Assembly (NCBI GenBank): GCA_003552785.1 | Contig: PUOQ01000012.1 | Location: forward strand, 1 to 10,252 | DNA: 10,252 nucleotides | Direction of reading: 5' to 3' | From: Dehalococcoidia bacterium | GTDB taxonomy: Bacteria > Chloroflexota > Dehalococcoidia > Dehalococcoidales > CSSed11-197 | Part shown: positions 1 to 6,167 of the stretch, piece after piece | How the letters are laid out: every line of letters begins with the position of its first letter | Numbering within the stretch: the stretch's first letter is position 1 | Position numbers and translations under genes: made by a program | Notes under the pieces: model-generated | Database searches by the model: none | What the model was told of the DNA's origin: nothing | Seen by the model: only the letters and a program-made list of their open reading frames with translations

Positions 1-638
1 CTACGTAAATGCTTGGCAGGCTTGCTCTCTATTTTACCGGCAACTCCTGCAAAACCCCTCATGATAAGATCTTTAAGGTCCCAGCCGCAGCAATAAGGGC
101 CCAGGACTCCAAGATCATGCAGGTGGAAGTCACCGGCCAAATGAGCTTCGCGAACCTTGTCGTTGTAAATTCGGGTCAGCCAGTAATAAGCCAGAACATC
201 AGAAGACAGGTAAACATTGAGCCCTTGAAGGGAATAGGTCATGTTGCTGTTTTCTTTAACACGCCAGTCACTTTCACGGAGGTATTCGTCTACCATGGAA
301 ACAGCGCCGGCAAGTAGCTTTTTGCCGTCGCGTATTCTGGCATGCTGTTCACGGTACAGGATATAGGCTTTTGCGGCATCCGAAAAGCCATTTTCTATCA
401 GCATTTTTTCAACCAGATCTTGAACCTCTTCAACATCTGGGACCCTGCCGTGGCGGCAGGTAATTTCCAGGATACCTATTACGTCGCTGGTGACCTTTTC
501 TGACTTGGCTGTGTCTTCATCGCCAACCGCTTTTAGTGCTTTGGATACTGCTGCGCTTATTTTGCTCCGGTCGAATGGAACTACCCGGCCGTTTCGTTTG
601 GCAATTCGCTCAATGCTTGTTGATTTTGTCTCTGGCAT
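1..638 (-). CDS. nrdD: Anaerobic (class III) ribonucleoside-triphosphate reductase, N-terminal part, cut by the left window edge
   Basis: Reduces ribonucleoside triphosphates to dNTPs in the cytoplasm without oxygen, using a glycyl radical installed by NrdG. I translated the minus strand from the ATG at 638: 212 residues stay open to base 1. Residues about 12-100 look like an ATP-cone regulatory domain (RNGRVVPFDRSKI, then a helical part ending AYILYREQHARIRDG). From about residue 130 come hallmark NrdD motifs: ENSNMTYSLQGLN, REAHLAGDFHLHDLG, GPYCCGWDL and GKIESKPAKH. The active-site cysteines further on, the zinc site and the glycyl-radical loop lie outside the window. The start is fixed by AAAGGAGA at 644-651, five bases before the ATG. 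A promoter with two NrdR-like boxes precedes it. Family assignment is very secure; the state of the C-terminal half is unknown. Confidence 0.95.
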   Translation of the reverse strand, partial: MPETKSTSIERIAKRNGRVVPFDRSKISAAVSKALKAVGDEDTAKSEKVTSDVIGILEITCRHGRVPDVEEVQDLVEKMLIENGFSDAAKAYILYREQHARIRDGKKLLAGAVSMVDEYLRESDWRVKENSNMTYSLQGLNVYLSSDVLAYYWLTRIYNDKVREAHLAGDFHLHDLGVLGPYCCGWDLKDLIMRGFAGVAGKIESKPAKHLR

Positions 639-649
639 ATTGTTCTCCT

Positions 650-665
650 TTACTATAACTTGTTG
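650..665 (-). promoter_or_regulatory. Putative NrdR box, start-proximal
   Basis: The core CTATAACTTG at 653-662 matches the NrdR-box core CwAtATaTwG at 8 of 10 positions. It lies at or just after the predicted transcription start and touches the nrdD Shine-Dalgarno sequence. Its centre (657.5) is exactly 31 bp, about three helical turns, from the centre of the stronger box at 681-696. That in-phase spacing is typical of paired NrdR sites. On its own this half would be weak; the spacing is what supports it. Confidence 0.6.
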
Positions 666-672
666 TGTGCAT

Positions 673-702
673 ACTATATACCACAATATATAGCGTTGTC
701 AA
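673..702 (-). promoter_or_regulatory. Predicted sigma-A promoter of nrdD
   Basis: Reading the minus strand, a perfect -35 TTGACA (702-697) is followed after 18 bases by TATAGT (678-673), or after 16 bases by TATATA (680-675). The start of transcription would fall near 666, giving a leader of about 28 bases with the AAAGGAGA ribosome binding site. The stronger NrdR-like box occupies the -35/-10 spacer, so a bound repressor would block polymerase directly. Confidence 0.7.
681..696 (-). promoter_or_regulatory. Putative NrdR box, promoter-spacer copy
   Basis: CCACAATATATAGCGT matches the remembered 16-bp NrdR consensus acaCwAtATaTwGtgt at about 14 of 16 positions, with the core CAATATATAG intact. 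It sits between the -35 and -10 elements of the nrdD promoter. NrdR is the (d)ATP-sensing zinc-finger/ATP-cone repressor of ribonucleotide reductase genes; its own gene is not in this window. Confidence 0.7.
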
Positions 703-705
703 TAC

Positions 706-731
706 TTATTTTGGATAATTTACCAAAATAA
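706..731. repeat. 26-bp AT-rich dyad between divergent nrdD and hpt
   Basis: TTATTTTGG (706-714) and CCAAAATAA (723-731) are perfect 9-base inverted arms around the 8-base spacer ATAATTTA. A further TTTGG follows at 732-736 and can pair alternatively with CCAAA at 723-727, giving three alternating half-sites. It begins three bases upstream of the nrdD -35 hexamer and well upstream of hpt, so it could be an operator for either gene or a hairpin in an hpt leader. I do not recognise a known regulator's consensus. Confidence 0.5.
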
Positions 732-844
732 TTTGGCTTAAAATTTGTGGGTTGTGGTAACATTAACTCTAACTTAGCGTGAGCCTATCGAAACATAGTT
801 TTGGTAATAATTGCGTTGCCTTTATAATGAGCCAGAAATTTATT

Positions 845-1378
845 ATGAACAGATTTAACCAGGAAAAACGACGGCAGCTGTATGACAGTCAGGAGATTAA
901 CAAAGCCATTGTAAAAATTGCCGGTTATATAAACCATGATTATAAGGAATTGAACCCGCTTTTAATCGGGGTTTTGAAGGGCGGTTTTGTATTTTTGGCC
1001 GATCTGGTTCGTTTGCTGGATATGCCGCTTGAAATAGATTTTATACAGGTTTCAAGCTACGGAAGAAACCGGGAATCAAGCGGAAGGGCGGAATTGATTT
1101 TGGAGCCGCAGATACCTGTTAGCGGGCGGCATGTTTTGCTGATAGAGGATATAGTAGATACGGGCTTGACTACAGGTTTTGCCATGGATTACATTGGTAA
1201 GCTAAAGCCCTCAAGTGCTAAGCTTTGCACTTTAATTGATAAACCATCAAGGAGGAAGGTGGAAGTAGAAATCCACTACTGCGGCCTTGAAGCGCCTGAT
1301 GGATTTCTGGTAGGTTATGGCCTTGATTGTGATGAAAAATATCGCAATTTGCCCGGTATATATATTTTAGGAGGATAA
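845..1378 (+). CDS. hpt: Hypoxanthine phosphoribosyltransferase
   Basis: Type I phosphoribosyltransferase that joins hypoxanthine (often also guanine) to PRPP, giving IMP or GMP and pyrophosphate, in cytoplasmic purine salvage. Visible motifs, in order: LLIGVLKGGFVF (pyrophosphate loop), IDFIQVSSYG (mobile loop), the PRPP motif LLIEDIVDTGLTT, KPSRRKVEVEIHYCG (purine-contacting Lys) and DGFLVGYGLDCDEKYRNLP near the C-terminus. I chose the ATG at 845 (177 aa) because homologs have only about 10-15 residues before the LYDSQEI-like helix. An ATG at 827 (183 aa) and a GTG at 779 (199 aa) are in frame too, and none of the three has a convincing Shine-Dalgarno sequence. It is the first gene of a tight pair with ade. 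Function is secure; the start is not. Confidence 0.9.
   Translation: MNRFNQEKRRQLYDSQEINKAIVKIAGYINHDYKELNPLLIGVLKGGFVFLADLVRLLDMPLEIDFIQVSSYGRNRESSGRAELILEPQIPVSGRHVLLIEDIVDTGLTTGFAMDYIGKLKPSSAKLCTLIDKPSRRKVEVEIHYCGLEAPDGFLVGYGLDCDEKYRNLPGIYILGG
1369..1374 (+). promoter_or_regulatory. ade ribosome binding site embedded in the hpt 3' end
   Basis: AGGAGG ends two bases before the hpt TAA (1376-1378) and lies six bases upstream of the ade GTG (1381-1383). The last codons of hpt (Gly-Gly) are therefore the Shine-Dalgarno sequence of ade, so ribosomes finishing hpt are likely to reinitiate on ade. It also decides the GTG start of ade. Confidence 0.85.
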
Positions 1379-1380
1379 TT

Positions 1381-3090
1381 GTGTCGTTAAAATCTTTACA
1401 GAAGCGTATCAGGGTTGCGAGGGGAGAGCAGCCGGCAGATATTATTATTTCCAACGGAAAAATAATTAACGTATTTAACGGTGAAATTGAAGAAGGAAAT
1501 ATCGCCATATCAGGGGAATACATAGCCGGAATAGGTGATTATACCGAATCGAAAACCACCGTTGATATACAGGGTAAATATATTGCTCCAGGATTTATAA
1601 ATGGACATGTTCATATTGAAAGTTCCATGCTTGATATACCTGAGTATTCCAGGGCTGTTGTGCCCAGGGGAACCCTTGGAATAGTAACAGACCTGCATGA
1701 GATATGTAATGTACTTGGTATTCAGGGTCTTCAATATGTGATATCTACCTGCAAAAATCTACCCCTGGATTTTTATTTTATGGCGCCATCGTGTGTTCCG
1801 GCAACCGAACTGGAAACAAGTGGGGCCGCTTTAGACATCGATGCTCTGGCTGAGGCAAAGAAAATGCCCGGTGTTCTGGGGCTTGGAGAGGTTATGAATT
1901 ACCCAGGTGTTGTTTCCGGCGATGAAAGAGTATTAGAAAAAATTGAGTTGTTTAACGATTTAATTATTGATGGCCACGCTCCAGGATTATCCGGAAAAGA
2001 GCTCATGGCGTATTTATCTGCTTGTATCACCTCTGAACATGAATGCACCTCTTTTAAAGAGGCGAAAGAAAAATTGGCCAGGGGTTGCTACATTATGATC
2101 CGGGAAGGTTCAAGTGAAAAGAATCTGGAAGAATTGTTGCCCCTGGTGACCGACAAAACGTACCAGAGGTGCATGCTGGTTACGGATGATCGGAGTGCTT
2201 TTGATATATTTTCTGAAGGAGACATGGACTGGGCTGTACACCGGGCGGTGTCACTAGGGCTTGACCCGGTAAGAGCTATCCAAATGGCCACTATCATACC
2301 TGCTGAACGCTTTGGATTGAAAAAAGTAGGCGCCCTTGCCCCTGGATACTATGCAAACCTGGTAACCTTTTCAGACTTAAAGGAAATAAAGTTAAACGAT
2401 GTATTTTTCAGGGGTTATCTGGTTGGAATAAACGGAGAAACAAATTACACTCCGCAAGTTGGAAAAGTATCAAGACCTATTGACACTATTAATATGGCGC
2501 CAATTGAGCTGGAGAACTTAAAGTTAAGGTCCAGTGGCGGTAAAATGCCGGTGATAAATATTGTCCCCGATCAAATTACAACTCGAAAAACCATGGAAGA
2601 GCCCCTCGTTGAAGATGGCCTGGTAATACCCGATACCAAACAGGACCTCTTAAAGATCTGTGTTGTTGAAAGACACAAAGCTTCAGGGAATGTGGCTTGC
2701 GGGCTCATCAAGGGCTTCGGTTTGCGAAAGGGGGCCGTTGCAAGCTCCGTATCACATGATTCACATAATATTGTTGCTGTTGGTACAAATGATGAGGATA
2801 TACTTGCTGCAATAAAAGAGGTAGAAATGGTTCAGGGCGGGATTGTTATGGCTTTGAAGGGAAAGGTCATTGGAAGCATGGCCTTGCCTGTTGCCGGTAT
2901 CCTATCTGCTGATCCTGCAGAACAAGCTGCCGGCCAGCTTAATGATATGCAGACCTTGTTGCAAGTAATGGGGGTTAAACTTAAATCCCCATTTATTACG
3001 CTTTCCTTTATGACATTGCCGGTAATTCCCGAGATCCGTATCACCGATAAAGGATTAATCGATGTCGAAAAGTTTGAAGTAATAAATTGA
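1381..3090 (+). CDS. ade: Adenine deaminase
   Basis: Metal-dependent amidohydrolase that deaminates adenine to hypoxanthine and ammonia (EC 3.5.4.2) in the cytoplasm. The 569-residue protein has the usual length and order: a small N-terminal beta part, then the catalytic barrel beginning with GFINGHVHIESSM (metal His76 and His78), VTDLHEICNV, APSCVPATELETSG, GLGEVMNYPGV (Glu170), DGHAPGLSG (His199), the SEHECTS segment (His220) and VTDDR (Asp269-Asp270). The family-specific C-terminal domain follows (GFGLRKGAVASSVSHDSHN, about 444-463; ending LPVIPEIRITDKGLIDV). The GTG start is set by AGGAGG six bases upstream. It lies 2 bp after hpt, whose substrate it makes. One difference from the remembered consensus: the EG-His-x-Asp motif reads EGDMD at 279-283. 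Confidence 0.93.
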   Translation: MSLKSLQKRIRVARGEQPADIIISNGKIINVFNGEIEEGNIAISGEYIAGIGDYTESKTTVDIQGKYIAPGFINGHVHIESSMLDIPEYSRAVVPRGTLGIVTDLHEICNVLGIQGLQYVISTCKNLPLDFYFMAPSCVPATELETSGAALDIDALAEAKKMPGVLGLGEVMNYPGVVSGDERVLEKIELFNDLIIDGHAPGLSGKELMAYLSACITSEHECTSFKEAKEKLARGCYIMIREGSSEKNLEELLPLVTDKTYQRCMLVTDDRSAFDIFSEGDMDWAVHRAVSLGLDPVRAIQMATIIPAERFGLKKVGALAPGYYANLVTFSDLKEIKLNDVFFRGYLVGINGETNYTPQVGKVSRPIDTINMAPIELENLKLRSSGGKMPVINIVPDQITTRKTMEEPLVEDGLVIPDTKQDLLKICVVERHKASGNVACGLIKGFGLRKGAVASSVSHDSHNIVAVGTNDEDILAAIKEVEMVQGGIVMALKGKVIGSMALPVAGILSADPAEQAAGQLNDMQTLLQVMGVKLKSPFITLSFMTLPVIPEIRITDKGLIDVEKFEVIN

Positions 3091-3095
3091 CGGAC

Positions 3096-3815
3096 TTACG
3101 GTTTTTGATTGTGATGGTTTTTTAGTTTATTTAGGTCAATATTGGACTGATATTTACGCCGGTGCCATTCCTGATAGCATGAAAGGCCTTCCTGGTCACT
3201 TAATACGTTCCAGTAACGGTAATAATCGGATACATAAAAACGGGGAGCAAAATTGGTGTGAACGGCAACTACCTTGTCTGCTACTTTTTCTACCTGTTTT
3301 TTTGCCATGGCAGAAGCCACTGGCACTGCTACAATAACCATTTTGGGTTTTTTTCTGCGTATTGATTCGACTGCTGCCATCATTGTATAGCCTGAAGCCA
3401 GTCCATCATCAACCAGAATTGCAATTTTCCCGTTTAGAATTGTTACAGGCCGGCTGGACCGGTATATGAGGCTTCTTTTTTGTATGTCATTTCGAACACG
3501 GTTTACCTGGTAATTAATCTGGGATTCGTTCAAATTGATGCGTTTTAAGACATCATGATTTAAAATTACTGTTCCGTCATCAGTAACAGCACCAAAGCCA
3601 CCTTCAGGGGCCAGCGGGATGGGTATTTTGCGTGATATGACCAGATCCATAAGGGCGCTTAGTTCAAGGGAAACATGGTGGGCAACGGGTATACCGCCAT
3701 TAGGAATAGCCATGACAACAACCGGCTGGTTTTTGTGTTCCTTTAATATTTCTGAAAGCTTTTTCCCTGCATCATAACGGTTTTCAAATACAGGGTTATT
3801 GCCAGGTAAGTGCAT
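3096..3815 (-). CDS. Predicted phosphoribosyltransferase, COG1926 type
   Basis: Stand-alone type I phosphoribosyltransferase-fold protein, 239 residues from the ATG at 3815. The PRPP-binding signature is AILVDDGLASGYTM (about residues 132-145). The N-terminal part has features of the COG1926 family: F-x-x-R-x-x-AG (FENRYDAGKKL), AIPNGGIPVA, LVISRKI and EGGFGAV. I prefer ATG 3815 because AAGG ends six bases upstream of it; a TTG at 3821 (241 aa) would overlap that site. The last roughly 25 residues are Lys/Asn/His-rich and probably disordered. The substrate is unknown: members are often called phosphoribosyltransferase without biochemical proof. The gene faces the hpt-ade purine-salvage pair with 5 bp between stop codons and follows glyS by about 114 bases, with no clear terminator or strong promoter in that gap. 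Confidence 0.85.
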   Translation of the reverse strand: MHLPGNNPVFENRYDAGKKLSEILKEHKNQPVVVMAIPNGGIPVAHHVSLELSALMDLVISRKIPIPLAPEGGFGAVTDDGTVILNHDVLKRINLNESQINYQVNRVRNDIQKRSLIYRSSRPVTILNGKIAILVDDGLASGYTMMAAVESIRRKKPKMVIVAVPVASAMAKKQVEKVADKVVAVHTNFAPRFYVSDYYRYWNVLSDQEGLSCYQEWHRRKYQSNIDLNKLKNHHNQKP

Positions 3816-3929
3816 AATCAACCTTAAATTCCGGCGTAAAATTTTCCTTTATCTTAATATCGACCAGGTTATTTGCTGGAGGTTTTATCACAGGCATCAA
3901 GAATAAATTCATAAATTGTAAGTCAAAGA

Positions 3930-5294
3930 TTAAAACCCCAGCCAGTGTTTGCCTCCCGGGGGCAAAACTTCAAAAGGCTCACCGTTCAATTTGGCCTGCA
4001 AAGTAGTCATAAGAGCTTCAACAGGTATTCGGAGCTGGCGCATGGAGTCACGGTCGCGAACGGTGGCGCATTTGTCTTCAATGGTATCAAAATCGATAGT
4101 TACACAATAAGGGGTGCCGATTTCATCCTGGCGGCGGTAACGCCGGCCGATACTTTGTGCATCATCATAACTTGTAGAAAAAAAACGGCGTAACTTTGCA
4201 TATACATCCCTTGCAATATTGACCACGGGTTCTTTGCGGCTCAGAGGGAGAATAGCTACTTTGTATGGAGATATTGACGGATGCAGGCGTAGCACAGTGC
4301 GGGTATCATTTTTGTCGGGCTCCTCATCGTAGGCATCGCATAGAAGTGCGAGCACGGTGCGGTCAACACCGCTTGAAGGCTCGATTACATATGGAACGAT
4401 GTGCTTTTTTGTCTCTTCGTCGAAGTAGGTTAATTCATTGCCTGAATGAAGAGAGTGTTGTTTTAAATCGAAATCGGTTCGATTGGCAATGCCTTCAAGT
4501 TCACTCCATCCCATTGGAAAATAGTATTCAATATCATAACAGTCCCTGGCATAGTGAGCCAGTTCGTCTTTTTGATGTTGCCTTAAACGTAAATTATCCT
4601 TGCGTATTCCAAGGCTGGTAAACCAGCTCAGTCTTTCTTCAAGCCAGTAATTAAATAGTTTTTCATCATCGCCGGGTTTTACAAAATATTCAATTTCCAT
4701 TTGCTCGAATTCACGACTGCGGAATATAAAATTGCCCGTTGTGATTTCATTTCGGAAAGCTTTACCGATCTGTGCAATACCAAATGGTAACTTTTTCCGG
4801 CTGGTATTTAACACGTTGGCAAAATTAACAAATATACCCTGAGCGGTCTCTGGTCGGAGATAAGCTATGCTGGCATTATCTTCAACAGGGCCCATGAAGG
4901 TTTTAAACATGAGGTTAAATTGCCTTGGTTGAGTCAGTTCACCCGAGCAATCAGGGCACGTTTTACTATCAATAAAATCTGCCCTGAATCTTTGCTTGCA
5001 GTCCATGCAATCAACAAGGGGGTCGGAAAAACCGCTGAGGTGCCCGGAGGCCTCCCATACCTTTGGGTGCATTATTATGGCGCTGTCCAGCCCTACCATA
5101 TCGTCCCGGTCGTGGACCATTGCTTTCCACCAGGCATCTTTCACATTGCGCTTCATCTCGGCGCCCAAAGGCCCGTAATCCCAGCAACTGGAAAGGCCTC
5201 CATAAATCTCGCTACTGGGGAATATAAACCCGCGGCGGCGGGCAAGCGAAACAATTTTTTCCATATTCAATTCAGGCTTGCTAGAGTCTTTCAC
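3930..5294 (-). CDS. glyS: Glycyl-tRNA synthetase, single-subunit class II
   Basis: Charges tRNA-Gly with glycine using ATP; cytoplasmic homodimer. At 454 residues it is the alpha2 (archaeal/eukaryotic and Thermus/Mycoplasma-like) form, not the GlyQ/GlyS two-subunit form. Visible parts: RRRGFIFPSSEIYGGL and WDYGPLG near the N-terminus, a zinc-knuckle-like insert with Cys96, Cys99, Cys113 and Cys116, RPETAQGIFVNF (148-159), motif 2 FRNEI...FRSREFEQMEIEYF (180-204), motif 3 PSSGVDRTVLALL (306-318), then the anticodon-binding domain from about residue 342 (YKVAILPLSRKE, DDAQSIGRRYRRQDEIGTPYC). The GTG start follows in-frame stops; AGGAG lies 14 bases upstream, a long spacing, and an ATG at residue 11 is the alternative. 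It lies 33 bp downstream of a membrane protein gene, probably in one transcript. No T-box sequence is seen upstream. Confidence 0.95.
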   Translation of the reverse strand: MKDSSKPELNMEKIVSLARRRGFIFPSSEIYGGLSSCWDYGPLGAEMKRNVKDAWWKAMVHDRDDMVGLDSAIIMHPKVWEASGHLSGFSDPLVDCMDCKQRFRADFIDSKTCPDCSGELTQPRQFNLMFKTFMGPVEDNASIAYLRPETAQGIFVNFANVLNTSRKKLPFGIAQIGKAFRNEITTGNFIFRSREFEQMEIEYFVKPGDDEKLFNYWLEERLSWFTSLGIRKDNLRLRQHQKDELAHYARDCYDIEYYFPMGWSELEGIANRTDFDLKQHSLHSGNELTYFDEETKKHIVPYVIEPSSGVDRTVLALLCDAYDEEPDKNDTRTVLRLHPSISPYKVAILPLSRKEPVVNIARDVYAKLRRFFSTSYDDAQSIGRRYRRQDEIGTPYCVTIDFDTIEDKCATVRDRDSMRQLRIPVEALMTTLQAKLNGEPFEVLPPGGKHWLGF

Positions 5295-5327
5295 GAACTA
5301 TTAATTCACTCCTCTTCTTTATCTATT

Positions 5328-6029
5328 TTATTTCAACTTCATGATTTTTATAAAATTATAGGCGATAAATATTATACCTGAGAGCATTACAATTGCTATA
5401 AACAGCCAAATAGGCATTAGTTGAACACCAGAAACGTTAAAGCTGAAAAAATAAATCATCATAAATGCGATAATTATTTGTGGCAGTCCTACCAGGTTGG
5501 TTATGGTAGAAGCCACGTGGTGTGTTTTTAAGCGGTGAATTGGGGAAGAGGCAGTGGAAGCGCCAATCCTGTTAATAACATAACCGTTTAACCAGCCGAA
5601 TAATATCAATGCCGCCTGGGCTGCCAGGCAAATAGATATAACCAGTCCGGCACTACCCTGGCTGACCGGCTCACCATCGGATGAAAACCTGTATGCCAGT
5701 TCTCCGGATAATTGAGGCAGAAAAATTAGGGTGGCAATTATGCTAAACCCCAATATAATTAAAGGAAAATATATTTTCTTAATACCAAAAACCGCCCCCC
5801 GATTTATGGTGCTGCTGGAAACCTCAGCGGAAGCAGCCTGGTTTTTGGTGGCTGATTCATCTACTAAAGGTTCAGGAGGAGGTTCATTGCGGATATTTTC
5901 GGCTTTCTGTTTTTCCCGAAGACTGTGCCCGGCTTTATAATTGAATGCAATGATCAGGACAAAAAAGCCGCCAATCAAAAAAATGGCGCCAAAAATAATT
6001 ATGATTAAAGCAAAGGTGCTAGTATCCAT
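5328..6029 (-). CDS. Five-helix membrane protein with a DUF1648-like motif, function unknown
   Basis: 233 residues. Hydrophobic segments at about 6-29, 86-106, 127-149, 176-197 and 205-226 predict five transmembrane helices. A hydrophilic, Pro/Glu/Ala/Ser-rich linker (about 33-80) separates the first helix from the rest. Between helices two and three the sequence LPQLSGELAYRFSSDGEPVSQGS resembles the DUF1648 signature (LP..i..H.n..GepD..g), which occurs in SdpI-like membrane proteins, although the expected His/Asn of that motif is not conserved here. I cannot assign a function. The ATG at 6029 has no clear Shine-Dalgarno sequence. The upstream promoter (6050-6079) probably also serves glyS, which begins 33 bp after this stop codon. 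Confidence 0.75.
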   Translation of the reverse strand: MDTSTFALIIIIFGAIFLIGGFFVLIIAFNYKAGHSLREKQKAENIRNEPPPEPLVDESATKNQAASAEVSSSTINRGAVFGIKKIYFPLIILGFSIIATLIFLPQLSGELAYRFSSDGEPVSQGSAGLVISICLAAQAALILFGWLNGYVINRIGASTASSPIHRLKTHHVASTITNLVGLPQIIIAFMMIYFFSFNVSGVQLMPIWLFIAIVMLSGIIFIAYNFIKIMKLK

Positions 6030-6049
6030 AATATCAGCAGAATGAGTTA

Positions 6050-6079
6050 AAGATACCAGCTTTTCTGAAGGTATGTCAA
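6050..6079 (-). promoter_or_regulatory. Predicted promoter of the membrane protein-glyS transcript
   Basis: On the minus strand a perfect -35 TTGACA (6079-6074) is followed after 18 bases by TATCTT (6055-6050), four of six matches to TATAAT. Transcription would begin near 6043, about 14 bases before the ATG at 6029, giving a very short leader. There is no T-box leader (no RGGTGGNACCGCG-like sequence) in 6030-6167. Confidence 0.5.
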
Positions 6080-6104
6080 AAATTATTTAAAACTAATCCG
6101 GTAT

Positions 6105-6134
6105 TTGCCTGTGTTAACATGGCAGTGTTAGAAT
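6105..6134 (+). promoter_or_regulatory. Weak candidate promoter of the metallo-hydrolase gene
   Basis: TTGCCT (6105-6110), an 18-base spacer and TAGAAT (6129-6134) precede the gene on the plus strand. The spacer contains the palindrome TGTTAACA (6112-6119). The ribosome binding site AGGGGAGA (6151-6158) lies nine bases before the ATG at 6168. The hexamers match the sigma-A consensus only moderately. Confidence 0.4.
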
Positions 6135-6167
6135 CTTTAAACTTGAAAACAGGGGAGAATAATATAT

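Noticed and set aside
3816..3929. Promoter TTGACT (3926-3921) with TATTCT for the COG1926 gene, or a small RNA in the gap after glyS
   Set aside because: The spacing is 15 bases for the only reasonable -10 match, and no stable hairpin or terminator is visible; too weak to list.
4175..4190. Run of eight A (T on the coding strand) in glyS as a possible slippage site
   Set aside because: Translation stays in frame through the conserved anticodon-binding domain.
4920..5381. Long plus-strand open frame (153 codons) across the glyS N-terminal region
   Set aside because: It lies antisense to strongly conserved glyS codons, has no ribosome site and its translation resembles no family. The same holds for the other antisense frames over ade, hppA and thiE.
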